Shown in pieces: positions 1-8,655 of a stretch of DNA of 62,881 nt. Below the pieces are notes generated by a model. That model ran no database searches. It worked only from the letters and a program-made list of their open reading frames with translations, and had not been told where the DNA came from. Location: the NCBI GenBank assembly GCA_964542305.1, contig CAZITX010000015.1:1-62881 (forward strand), given 5' to 3'. A program made the position numbers and the translations under genes. Within the stretch, counting starts at the first letter, position 1, and each line of letters opens with the position of its first letter. This stretch comes from DMER64 sp964542305 (GTDB lineage: Bacteria; Bacteroidota; Bacteroidia; Bacteroidales; UBA932).

Positions 1-1
1 A

Positions 2-2308
2 GTCATGAACGGAAGCTGGAAAGGAACCAACTGGTTCAAGGAAGCCTACAACGAAGGAGCTCCCACCCAGAATCATTCCGTAGGTCTTACCGGCGGTAGC
101 GATCTCTCCAGGTTTTCACTCGGGTTCTCTTACTCAGGCAGTGAAGGTATCCTGGGGAAACCGGTTCACGCTCAGTTTGAACGTTACACAGCCCGTATCA
201 ATTCGGAACACGTGATTCTCAAGGGTCATGATTTTGATATCATCAAATTTGGGGAAACACTGTATTACACCTACACATCCAACAACGGTGTGGCAACAGG
301 GAACATATACTGGAACGCCATCCACAACCTGTTGGTGGCCAATCCCCTGCTGCCTGTTACCAATGCCAATGGAGACTGGTTCAATTACTACGACAAACAG
401 GATACAGGCTGGAAGTTCGACGGTAACTCCGGAAACCCCATTGGAGCATTCTCCAATAACGGCCAGGGTCTGAACCAATCCAGAAGTTACTCCCTGCGTA
501 CAACCGCTTACCTGGAAATCCAGCCCATTAAGAACCTGGTGTTCCGCTCCCAGTTCGGTTACAACATGAGCGCCAGCAACTACCGTTCCTATACGGCAAT
601 TTCCGCATGGTCCAACAATGCCAGAACATCCATTGACAATGTAAGCCAAAGCGGCAGCATGGGACATGACTGGAAACTGGACAATACTTTATCTTACAGT
701 TTCAATCTTTCGGACAACCAGTTTGATGTCATCATCGGTCAAACCGCTGAAAAATGGGGCATGGGACAGAACATAAGTGCTTCCGGATCCAACTCCATCT
801 TCCCGGGATACATTAACCCGACTACCGACATCAGGAGCGTTATGAACTATGCGTGGGTGGACAACACCAAACCCACCGAACTGTCACAACGCGGAGCCGG
901 CGGCTCCGTATGGGGTGAAGGTGCTATCGCTTCTTTCTTTGGACGTATCAACTACAACTACAAAGAAAAGTACATGGCTACCGTGATTTTCCGTGCTGAC
1001 GGTTCTTCCAACTTCGCCAGGGGCAAACGCTGGGGTTATTTCCCCTCCGCTTCTGTAGGTTGGACCATCTCCAATGAAGATTTCATGGCCGGCGCAACGG
1101 ATATCATTGACTTTTTGAAAATCCGCGCCAGCTGGGGACAAAACGGGAACTGCAGTATTGCCAACTTCCAGTACCTCTCCACCATCGCTTTTGACGTAAG
1201 CAACGGTTATTATTTTGCATCAGATAAGAAAACCCAGACTGTGGGCGGTTACGCTGACATTCTGGCTAACCCCGACGTATCCTGGGAAACTTCCGAACAG
1301 TTGAACGTAGGGTTGGATGCCCGTTTTGCAAGAGGCCGCCTGGGACTGGCATTTGACTGGTATCAGAAAATGACACGTGACTGGCTGCTTACAGCACCGA
1401 TTCCTGCCGTTTACGGTCTGAACGCACCTGCCGTTAACGGTGGAGACGTTATGAATACCGGTGTGGAACTGGCTCTTACATGGGATGATTTTGTAGGTGA
1501 TTTCCGCTATGGAATCTCACTCAACGGATCCTACAACAAGAACGAGGTAACCCGTATTGCCAACACAGAAGGCATCATACACGGGGCTGCCAATGTATTG
1601 AGCCAGGGTACAACCGAAATGTACCGTGCCGAAGTGGGATATCCCCTGGGTTATTTCTACGGCTACAAAACCGCCGGAGTCTTCCAGAACTGGGACCAGG
1701 TGAACAACACAGCCGCCAAATACGACAGCGCCAAACCGGGTGACCTGATCTTTGTAGACACCAACGGGGACGGTGCCATAACCGAAGATGACCGTACCAT
1801 GATCGGTAGCGGGCATCCGGATATTCTGATGGGATTCAACCTCTATTTTGCATGGAAAGGACTGGATTTCAGCATCACCGGTGCCGGAGCATTCGGACAG
1901 GAGATCGCCAAATCCTACCGTTCGTTTGCTGACTCCCCCCTGCAAAACTTTACCACCGATATTTTCGGACGTTGGACCGGGGAAGGCACTTCCAATAAGT
2001 TGCCCCGTCTGACTTCGGGAACCAACATTAACTGGCAGAACATCTCCGACATCTATATTGAAAAAGGAGATTACGTTAAGATCCAGAATGTACAGATCGG
2101 GTACGACTTCAAACAAGCTTTCCGCAAATTGCCTTTCGGGCAGGTTCGTTTGTATGTGTCTGCACAAAACGTTTATACCTTCACCAACTATTCCGGACTT
2201 GATCCCGAGATCGGTTACGGTTATGATCAGGGATGGGTACAGGGCATTGACCTTGGTTACTATCCTTCTCCCAGAACGTATATGGTAGGTTTAAATCTTA
2301 AATTTTAA
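2..2308 (+). CDS. SusC-like TonB-dependent outer-membrane receptor, 5' end missing
   Basis: This is the C-terminal part (about 768 residues) of a SusC-type channel, which with its SusD lipoprotein imports oligomeric nutrients, usually glycan fragments, across the outer membrane. The frame is open from the first bases of the window, so the signal peptide, carboxypeptidase-like domain and plug lie upstream; family members usually have about 1000 residues. What is seen is a beta-barrel rich in alternating aromatic strands, the family-typical stretch YMATVIFRADGSSNF, an LDPE motif near the end, and a C-terminal Phe (GLNLKF) as expected for an outer-membrane barrel. The stop lies 12 bases before the susD start, so the two are co-transcribed. 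The ATG at 5 is internal, not the real start. The substrate cannot be read from the sequence. Confidence 0.95.
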   Translation, partial: VMNGSWKGTNWFKEAYNEGAPTQNHSVGLTGGSDLSRFSLGFSYSGSEGILGKPVHAQFERYTARINSEHVILKGHDFDIIKFGETLYYTYTSNNGVATGNIYWNAIHNLLVANPLLPVTNANGDWFNYYDKQDTGWKFDGNSGNPIGAFSNNGQGLNQSRSYSLRTTAYLEIQPIKNLVFRSQFGYNMSASNYRSYTAISAWSNNARTSIDNVSQSGSMGHDWKLDNTLSYSFNLSDNQFDVIIGQTAEKWGMGQNISASGSNSIFPGYINPTTDIRSVMNYAWVDNTKPTELSQRGAGGSVWGEGAIASFFGRINYNYKEKYMATVIFRADGSSNFARGKRWGYFPSASVGWTISNEDFMAGATDIIDFLKIRASWGQNGNCSIANFQYLSTIAFDVSNGYYFASDKKTQTVGGYADILANPDVSWETSEQLNVGLDARFARGRLGLAFDWYQKMTRDWLLTAPIPAVYGLNAPAVNGGDVMNTGVELALTWDDFVGDFRYGISLNGSYNKNEVTRIANTEGIIHGAANVLSQGTTEMYRAEVGYPLGYFYGYKTAGVFQNWDQVNNTAAKYDSAKPGDLIFVDTNGDGAITEDDRTMIGSGHPDILMGFNLYFAWKGLDFSITGAGAFGQEIAKSYRSFADSPLQNFTTDIFGRWTGEGTSNKLPRLTSGTNINWQNISDIYIEKGDYVKIQNVQIGYDFKQAFRKLPFGQVRLYVSAQNVYTFTNYSGLDPEIGYGYDQGWVQGIDLGYYPSPRTYMVGLNLKF

Positions 2309-2320
2309 TTGATAAACAGT

Positions 2321-4093
2321 ATGAAAAAGATATTATTCATAGCACTTGCTGCCCTGCTGTTTTCGAGTTGTGAAGCTTTCCTTGATACGGCGAGTTACAC
2401 CAAGAAAAACACCGGTAACTATCCGAAAACGGCAGACGATGCCGTCCAGATGGTAACCGGGGTGTATGCGACCCTCAACAAAGTGCTTGCAAACTGTGGA
2501 AACTCCTACTATTTTGCAGCTCAGCTCCTCTCTGACGACATGTTCGCCGGAGGTGGTGAAAACGATAAGCACTGGACCAGTCTGGAGCACTTGATGTATG
2601 TGGACCAGAACCAATACAACAGTTTCTGGTCAGACCGGTACTCCGGTATCAGCCGGGCCAACATGGCTATTGCCAACCTGGACAAGGTTGAAGACGAAAA
2701 CTTAAGAAACCAGTTGATGGGTGAAACATTGTTCCTGCGTGCCCTGTTCTATTTTGAACTGGTACAAATGTTCGGGGATGTTCCCCTGATCACCCAGGTA
2801 CCCCAGAACGTTTCTGAAGTGGCCGAATACCCGGCACAGTCAACACAGGAAGAGATCTTTGCTTTTATAGCAGCCGATTTGAAGAAAGCTTCCGATATCA
2901 TGCCCAGCGACCCCTATAATGCCACCATCTCCGGTGAAGGCCATGCCACACGCTGGTCTGCCCAGGCATTGCTGGCACGCGTATTCCTGTTCTATACGGG
3001 ATTCTACGGAAAAACCGAGTTGCCCATGATGGATGAAGAATTCAACATTTCTGGAAGTGTAACCAAAGCCGAGGTGATCGCTGCCCTGGAAGATTGTATC
3101 AACAACAGCGGTCACAGCCTGGCTAACGATTTCCGCCGGATATGGCCTTACAGCAATTCACTTAGTGCCAAAGATTACGATTACGTATCCGATCTGGCTG
3201 CCAACGGAGAATACTGGCTCAAAGACGGAACAAATCCGGAAACAGTGTTTGCCATCAAATGTTCGCACCTGGCAAGCTGGAGCACGACCGTAGGTTATTC
3301 CAACCAGTACTGCCTGTTCTTTGCCATACGTAATGCCGGTACATCCGATCAGTACAAGAACCTGTTTCCTTTCGGACAGGGATGGGGTTCCGGAACTGTC
3401 AACCCGCAACTCTGGGATGACTGGCTGGAACAGGAACCTACCGATATGCGCCGCAAGGCCTCTATCCTGGCAGCCGCAGAGAGACCCAATTATGTCTACG
3501 GAGCGGACGCTTTGATGGAAGAAACTACCTTCTGGCAAAAGAAAGTAATCGCCATCACAGGAGCCAAGGAATACGAAAGCGACGGCAGTATCAAAACCTT
3601 GTACAACAGCTTTACATCCTCCACCGAATACTATGGTGACGGAGAATCAGACGACTTCCAGCTGGCTCACGAAACCGATCTGGTCCTGGTCCGTTTTGCC
3701 GATGTTTTACTCATGCATTCCGAGTTGACGGAAACCGCAGACGGGATCAACCGCGTACGTGAACGTGCCGGGCTACCTGCCGTATCCTATTCGTTTGAAG
3801 CTTTGCAGAAAGAACGCCGGTTTGAGCTTGCCTTTGAAGGATTGCGCTGGGGTGACATGCGCCGCTGGGGTGATAATTATGCCATTGAGGCACTTACCGA
3901 CCAGCTGGGCCAGACCATATGGAACCGCGGTGTACAAAATGTAATGAAAGACCAGGGCGCCGGTTACGCTGCCCGTTACCAGGCAACCCGCGGCTTTTTG
4001 CCTCTGCCTTCATCCGAAGTTAACCTGTCCGACGGAGTATTGGTACAGAATCCCGGTTGGGGTACCGATGCCGTGTTCGGGAGCTGGAACTAG
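2321..4093 (+). CDS. SusD/RagB-family nutrient-binding outer-membrane lipoprotein
   Basis: The 590-residue protein is the surface lipoprotein lid that pairs with the SusC channel just upstream. I chose ATG 2321 over the in-frame TTG 2309 because it gives a clean lipoprotein signal, MKKILFIALAALLFSSC, with the lipidated Cys at 17. Family signatures are visible: RALFYFELVQMFGDVPLIT in the TPR-like N-terminal half and ERRFELAFEGLRWGDMRRWG near the C-terminus. Length is normal for SusD. It lies 12 bases after susC and 28 bases before another lipoprotein gene, forming the core of a utilisation locus. Role is firm by family; the ligand is unknown. Confidence 0.95.
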   Translation: MKKILFIALAALLFSSCEAFLDTASYTKKNTGNYPKTADDAVQMVTGVYATLNKVLANCGNSYYFAAQLLSDDMFAGGGENDKHWTSLEHLMYVDQNQYNSFWSDRYSGISRANMAIANLDKVEDENLRNQLMGETLFLRALFYFELVQMFGDVPLITQVPQNVSEVAEYPAQSTQEEIFAFIAADLKKASDIMPSDPYNATISGEGHATRWSAQALLARVFLFYTGFYGKTELPMMDEEFNISGSVTKAEVIAALEDCINNSGHSLANDFRRIWPYSNSLSAKDYDYVSDLAANGEYWLKDGTNPETVFAIKCSHLASWSTTVGYSNQYCLFFAIRNAGTSDQYKNLFPFGQGWGSGTVNPQLWDDWLEQEPTDMRRKASILAAAERPNYVYGADALMEETTFWQKKVIAITGAKEYESDGSIKTLYNSFTSSTEYYGDGESDDFQLAHETDLVLVRFADVLLMHSELTETADGINRVRERAGLPAVSYSFEALQKERRFELAFEGLRWGDMRRWGDNYAIEALTDQLGQTIWNRGVQNVMKDQGAGYAARYQATRGFLPLPSSEVNLSDGVLVQNPGWGTDAVFGSWN

Positions 4094-4121
4094 TATTTTA
4101 AAAACGATAAAACATTATAAT

Positions 4122-4958
4122 ATGAAAAAAAGTATAATCCTTGCTATTTCAGCCGTTTTTGTACTGCTTTCCGCTTGCCAGCCCGTTGAGATCAGACAAG
4201 AGCTCAAGGGAGGTATCACCGAGAGTCAGCTCAATATTTCTGCGGTTCCACAAATCAGGGATGGTAAAAACTCCAATTACATAGACCTGAACAGCGACGG
4301 CAACGCCTGTCTCTCTTCATGGGATTTCGGAGTAGGACTGTTCGTGGGAACCAAAGGTACCGTCAAAGTGATGATGAAAGGACCCAATGACATCATTTTT
4401 AACGGACTGAACGCAGACGGCACGATGATCACCAAAACATTGACCGTACAGGTTGATGAATTGTATGACGTAGAACCCGAATGGGCACTTTTCTGCGGAC
4501 CTACAGGAGAACAAACCTGGGTATGGGACGATGTTACCGGACCCGGTGTATGGGGTAACGGCGGCTACAAAGGCTGTGCAGCTCCCTGCTGGTGGGTTGT
4601 TCCTCTTGGCGATATCAACGGCCAGGCTCCCGGTGAAGGTGCCGGCGCCAGTATGCAGTTTACTATAGCAGGTGCCCGTCTGATCAAGAACTACAACGAC
4701 GGCACCAGCCAACAGGGCTCCTTTACTTTCGACATGTCCAAAATTACCCTCGATGACGGTGGTAATGTATGGGCAAAAGGGAAATTGAACACTAAGAACG
4801 TAACGGTTCTGTGCGGAAAATCTCCCAACGAAGGCAATTCCCCCGTATACAATTACGACATTTTGAAACTTACGGAAAACAACATGGTATTGTCCTACCC
4901 CGAACCGGGAGCCGGTTCATGGGGCACTGCCTGGTTCTGGATGTTCAAAACACAGTAA
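4122..4958 (+). CDS. Surface lipoprotein of unknown fold in SusE/SusF position
   Basis: The predicted 278-residue lipoprotein starts at ATG 4122 with MKKSIILAISAVFVLLSAC, lipid Cys 19; an upstream in-frame start would overlap susD and bury the signal peptide. The mature protein is rich in Trp, Gly, Asn and Asp (for example WVWDDVTGPGVWGNGGY) and looks beta-rich. I do not recognise a family. Genes directly after susCD usually encode surface glycan-binding proteins, so a binding role is a reasonable inference from position only. It is the last gene of the susCD unit, being followed by a strong hairpin terminator at 4990. Confidence 0.75.
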   Translation: MKKSIILAISAVFVLLSACQPVEIRQELKGGITESQLNISAVPQIRDGKNSNYIDLNSDGNACLSSWDFGVGLFVGTKGTVKVMMKGPNDIIFNGLNADGTMITKTLTVQVDELYDVEPEWALFCGPTGEQTWVWDDVTGPGVWGNGGYKGCAAPCWWVVPLGDINGQAPGEGAGASMQFTIAGARLIKNYNDGTSQQGSFTFDMSKITLDDGGNVWAKGKLNTKNVTVLCGKSPNEGNSPVYNYDILKLTENNMVLSYPEPGAGSWGTAWFWMFKTQ

Positions 4959-4989
4959 TTCGGCGTGTTGATCATTCCATTTAAAAAGA

Positions 4990-5019
4990 GGGCGGCTCCC
5001 CGGAGCTGCCCCTTTTTTT
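4990..5019 (+). terminator. Rho-independent terminator of the susCD unit
   Basis: Arms GGGCGGCTCC (4990-4999) and GGAGCTGCCC (5002-5011) pair over ten positions with one G-T wobble, followed by C and seven T's (5013-5019). It separates the susCD unit from the next operon, whose -7 box begins only 4 bases later. Confidence 0.9.
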
Positions 5020-5022
5020 CAT

Positions 5023-5030
5023 TATATTTG
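5023..5030 (+). promoter_or_regulatory. Bacteroidota -7 element TATATTTG
   Basis: Exact match to TAnnTTTG, ending 6 bases before ATG 5037, directly after a terminator. It would start the transcript at or within a few bases of the start codon. I see no clear -33 element, because the terminator hairpin fills that position. Confidence 0.65.
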
Positions 5031-5036
5031 TACGTT

Positions 5037-5606
5037 ATGACTAAACATCTGCTACTACTGCCTCTACTGACACTTTTGTTCTACTCCTGTGCAGACCACC
5101 GCACATATGAAATCAAAGGCACCCTGCCCCATGAGAAATACGACGGGGAATACGTATTCCTGCTGCCCCTGGACGGGGTTATGCCCCGTATTATCGACTC
5201 GGTCAGGATAGAAAACAAAAGCTTTGTTTTCACAGGCAAAGCCGACTCGGCACAGGTTAAGATCATCCGGTTACGACCCCAATTGCGTCTGGAGATCCAG
5301 GAATTACTGATAGTTCAGGAACCCGGAGAAAAGATACGGGTTAAACTTGATTCCCTGAGTTCTTCAGGAGGCACCAGGCAAAACGAAAGCCTCCAGGCAT
5401 GGAAAGAAGCAAAAATGAAGGCCGACCATACTATGTACATACTCCGGAAAATGCATGCTGCCAATGCAGATGATTCCACCGGCAAAATTATTCTGGAACA
5501 ATGGGATAAGGTGAATAATGAGTTTTCCGAATACAACCGCAGGTTCGTAGAAGAAAATGCAGGTACAGCTGTAGGCAGGTTTGTTAAACAAATGACCGGA
5601 GAATGA
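5037..5606 (+). CDS. DUF4369-type lipoprotein without a thioredoxin domain
   Basis: The 189-residue protein begins with the lipoprotein signal MTKHLLLLPLLTLLFYSC (Cys 18) at ATG 5037, which lies 6 bases after a -7 box. The stretch YEIKGTLPH...YVFLLPLDG...IIDSVRIENKSFVFTGKADSAQVKIIRL matches the pattern of DUF4369, a beta-rich domain normally found in front of a TlpA-like thioredoxin in Bacteroidota. Here the protein stops after about 100 further residues and has no CxxC, so the redox domain is absent. It is the first gene of a compact operon and overlaps the next gene by four bases (ATGA at 5603). Function is unknown. Confidence 0.8.
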   Translation: MTKHLLLLPLLTLLFYSCADHRTYEIKGTLPHEKYDGEYVFLLPLDGVMPRIIDSVRIENKSFVFTGKADSAQVKIIRLRPQLRLEIQELLIVQEPGEKIRVKLDSLSSSGGTRQNESLQAWKEAKMKADHTMYILRKMHAANADDSTGKIILEQWDKVNNEFSEYNRRFVEENAGTAVGRFVKQMTGE

Positions 5607-7189
5607 AGCAGAAAGGAAAATGGTTGGAATGGCTGGCGGCAGGTGTACTGACCGTAGCTGCTTTCCTGTTTTTCCTGTTCTTTTACCCCTATCATAACCT
5701 TCTGAAGGAGCAAATGATATTGTTCCTTAACACACAGGATCATTTTATTTCTTACCTGGAAAAACCCGCCTGGCTGACCAGTTACGCGGGAGATCTGCTG
5801 ACACAATGCTTCATTATGCCTGCAGGGGGTGCCATCCTGGTAAGTCTTGCATTATTGTCCCTTTGGCTGTTATTCCGCAAAGCGTTCCGTTCTTTTGGCA
5901 TGCGGCCGGCCCCGGCGTCTGCTGTTGCGGCTATCCCCGTAGCAGTGGAATTCCTTTTTCATTGCGGATTGCATTATCCGCTTGGCAGTACCTTCTCTAC
6001 CTTGCTGGCGTTGTGCTTTTTCCTTCTATTCATACGTATCCGCAACAGACACCTATACATATGGTTGTTTCTGCCTGTGTTTGCCTTGCTCTATTACCTG
6101 GCCGGACACGGGGCCCTGCTTTTTACACTTCTCTGGCTTGTCTCCGGGCTGATACGCTCTGTTAAAAACCGTTTGCCGATCTTCATTCCTGCCCTGTTGG
6201 GAATGCTCATTCCTTTGCTTCTGCGTCCGGCATTCCTGCTCACTCCGGGACGGGCTTACACCTACCCCGTTAAAGCCCCGCTTTCCCTGAACATCAGTTT
6301 TACCTGGGAAAAAATACTGGCCCTGGATTACCAGACACAAAAAGGAAACTGGTTCAAGGTAATATACTTGGCACAACAATACGGAATGAAGAACCGGGTT
6401 GCTTCCTACTACACCAACCTGGCACTATCCCAAAGCAATCTGCTGGGTGACTGGCTCTTCCTTTTTTACCAGCCCGGCCCCGGAGCATTGTTTCTTCCCG
6501 TTTCGCAACAATCCACTCCGCTGACTATTGCTTTCAGCAACGAAGTCTTTTTCCGCCTGGGCGACATGAACATGGCACAGCACTCGGCCATGCTCGGGAT
6601 GATCTTTTCCCAAAACCACAGGAGTTCCCGCCTTACCAAAAGACTTGCCGAGATTCACATAGCCATAGGCGATGCACCAGCCGCGGGAAAATACCTCGGC
6701 CTGCTTGAAAAAACGTTGTTTTACCGAAAATGGGCACGGGAACACCGAACATTACTGCATGCCACCGACGTCCCCCTGAGGGAAAAAATCCCCTCCGTGG
6801 ATACGGTACGCCTTGCCGATGATTACGTAAATGCGCTGGAAATTTTGCTCAAGAGCAATCCCGAAAACAAAATGGCACTTGATTACCTGCTTTGCACGCA
6901 TATTTTAAGAAAAGACATCCCGGCTTTCAGGGAAACTTACGATAAATGGGTTGTCCGGGAAACTGAAACGGTTCCGGGTGTTTACGCACAAGCACTTATT
7001 GTCTCGTTATACCGGGAAGGAGCATCCGATGACATGCTTCAGAAATACGGGATCCCGACCTCAGTGATAAACCATTTTATGGAATACACGAACGCTTACC
7101 AGGAGTCCGGAGGAGATCCGGAACCGTTGCAGGAAATGTACGGCAACACTTTCTGGTTTTATTATCATTTTGCCATGCTACAAGAATGA
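5603..7189 (+). CDS. DUF6057-like polytopic membrane protein, copy 1
   Basis: The 528-residue protein has about six or more hydrophobic segments in its first 215 residues and a soluble, probably helical-repeat C-terminal half (about 230-528). After the first membrane segment it carries YPYHNLLKEQMILFLNT, matched in the second copy (8656) by YPYHLHYHEQFQLFLTT. Both copies also end alike, TFWFYYHF and TYWYYLHF. I assign it to the DUF6057 type from memory of this signature; no function is known to me. It overlaps the genes on both sides by four bases, so translation is coupled. The layout (many membrane helices, conserved acidic residue in the first outer loop, soluble helical tail) resembles GT-C membrane enzymes, but that is speculation. 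Confidence 0.75.
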   Translation: MKQKGKWLEWLAAGVLTVAAFLFFLFFYPYHNLLKEQMILFLNTQDHFISYLEKPAWLTSYAGDLLTQCFIMPAGGAILVSLALLSLWLLFRKAFRSFGMRPAPASAVAAIPVAVEFLFHCGLHYPLGSTFSTLLALCFFLLFIRIRNRHLYIWLFLPVFALLYYLAGHGALLFTLLWLVSGLIRSVKNRLPIFIPALLGMLIPLLLRPAFLLTPGRAYTYPVKAPLSLNISFTWEKILALDYQTQKGNWFKVIYLAQQYGMKNRVASYYTNLALSQSNLLGDWLFLFYQPGPGALFLPVSQQSTPLTIAFSNEVFFRLGDMNMAQHSAMLGMIFSQNHRSSRLTKRLAEIHIAIGDAPAAGKYLGLLEKTLFYRKWAREHRTLLHATDVPLREKIPSVDTVRLADDYVNALEILLKSNPENKMALDYLLCTHILRKDIPAFRETYDKWVVRETETVPGVYAQALIVSLYREGASDDMLQKYGIPTSVINHFMEYTNAYQESGGDPEPLQEMYGNTFWFYYHFAMLQE

Positions 7190-8643
7190 AGATAACGATA
7201 TACATACTGTTTATATGTTTGATGTTTGTTATGACATCCTGCAGCCAACCGCAAGGGGTAACGGAAAATAGTGAATTCCCTCCCATTTACCCGGATTATA
7301 CGGAAGTGACGATCCCTGTAAATATTGCCCCCCTGAATTTCATGGTCCGTCAGGCAGAAAGGCTGCATGTTGTCATTTCGTCCGGTGACAATACCATTAA
7401 ACTTAAAGGCAGGAACAGGATCCGTATCCCTATGGGAAAATGGCGCAAGATACTTGCTCAAGCCTCCACCGGTCCCGGCCGGATACAGCTGGAAGTTTCG
7501 GTACAAGAGCATGGCATATGGACCCGTTACGCGCCTTTCAATATTTACGTAACCCCTGAACCCGTTGATCCCTACCTGAGCTACCGTCTTATAGAACCGG
7601 GTTATGAAGTATGGAAATCCCTGCAACTGGCAGAAAGAAATGTGGAAACGTTCCGCGAACGTATCATAGCCGATAACAGCCTGACCGACAACAGCTGCAT
7701 GAATTGCCATACCTACGGGAACCAGGATCCCGGCCTTTCATTCTTTCACCTCAGAGGTCCCGGCGGCGGTACCGTTCTGAACCGGAACGGGGAACTGCGC
7801 AAGATCAACATCAACCAACAGGACATGATCTCGCCCGTGGTATACGGGAACATCCATCCTTCAGGAGATTACGGGGTATTCTCCTCCAACATTGTACTCC
7901 CCGGGTTCCACACCCTGAAAGGAGAAAGGCTGGAGGTATATGATTCTGAATCCGATCTGGTAATAGTAGATTTCAGGGATAACACGGTTACTCCTTTCCC
8001 TGAAGATTTTCCCCGGGAATTGAGGACTTTTCCTGTTTTTTCCGCTGACGGCAATACCGTTTTTTACTGCAATGCCCCGCAAATAAGTGTTCCCGACAGT
8101 ATTTACCATTTGAGGTACGATTTGCTCAAAATTTCCTTTGATCCGGCTGACGGCAGGTGGGGATCAAAAGCGGACACTGTGGTAAACGCTTCTTCCCTGG
8201 GATTGTCCGTATGTCATCCCAAAACTTCCCCGGACGGACAATACCTGCTGTTTACCATGGCCGATTACGGAACATTTCCCATATGGCACCAGGAAACCGA
8301 TATGTGGCTGCTCAACCTGCACACCGGGGAAATCAGCAAATTGGAAGGTGTCAATTCAACTTATTCCGACACTTACCATAGCTGGTCTTCCAACAGCAGG
8401 TGGTTTGTTTTCGCAAGCAAACGGGATGACGGCATTTACGGGAAACCGTATTTTTGCTTTATTGATGCCAACGGGCATGCCCGCAAACCTTTTGTGTTGC
8501 CCCAAAAAAAACCTCATATCTACGACAACACACTCAAATCGTACAATATTCCCGAATTGTCCAGGGGGAAGCTGCCCTTTGGCGCAACCGATATTGAACG
8601 TATATACAAAAAGACACCTGCAGAAAACGTTTCCATGAAATAA
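7186..8643 (+). CDS. TolB/PD40-like beta-propeller lipoprotein with a CxxCH heme-c motif, copy 1
   Basis: The 485-residue protein has a lipoprotein signal (MKITIYILFICLMFVMTSC, Cys 19). A region of about 130 residues precedes CMNCH at 171-175, a canonical c-type heme attachment motif. The C-terminal part (about 215-460) has repeated blade motifs of the PD40/TolB type, such as FPVFSADGNTVFY, PKTSPDGQYLLFT and HSWSSNSRWFVFASKR. The motif and its surroundings are conserved in the second copy at 10422, which argues for function. It follows a DUF6057-like gene with a four-base overlap, and the same pair is repeated directly downstream. It should face the periplasm or cell surface. What the heme would do is unknown. 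Confidence 0.8.
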   Translation: MKITIYILFICLMFVMTSCSQPQGVTENSEFPPIYPDYTEVTIPVNIAPLNFMVRQAERLHVVISSGDNTIKLKGRNRIRIPMGKWRKILAQASTGPGRIQLEVSVQEHGIWTRYAPFNIYVTPEPVDPYLSYRLIEPGYEVWKSLQLAERNVETFRERIIADNSLTDNSCMNCHTYGNQDPGLSFFHLRGPGGGTVLNRNGELRKININQQDMISPVVYGNIHPSGDYGVFSSNIVLPGFHTLKGERLEVYDSESDLVIVDFRDNTVTPFPEDFPRELRTFPVFSADGNTVFYCNAPQISVPDSIYHLRYDLLKISFDPADGRWGSKADTVVNASSLGLSVCHPKTSPDGQYLLFTMADYGTFPIWHQETDMWLLNLHTGEISKLEGVNSTYSDTYHSWSSNSRWFVFASKRDDGIYGKPYFCFIDANGHARKPFVLPQKKPHIYDNTLKSYNIPELSRGKLPFGATDIERIYKKTPAENVSMK

Positions 8644-8655
8644 AAAACGCTTATC

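Noticed and set aside
134..667. 177-codon and similar antisense frames in the susC gene
   Set aside because: Low-complexity Val/Gly/Cys translation typical of shadows of a beta-barrel gene.
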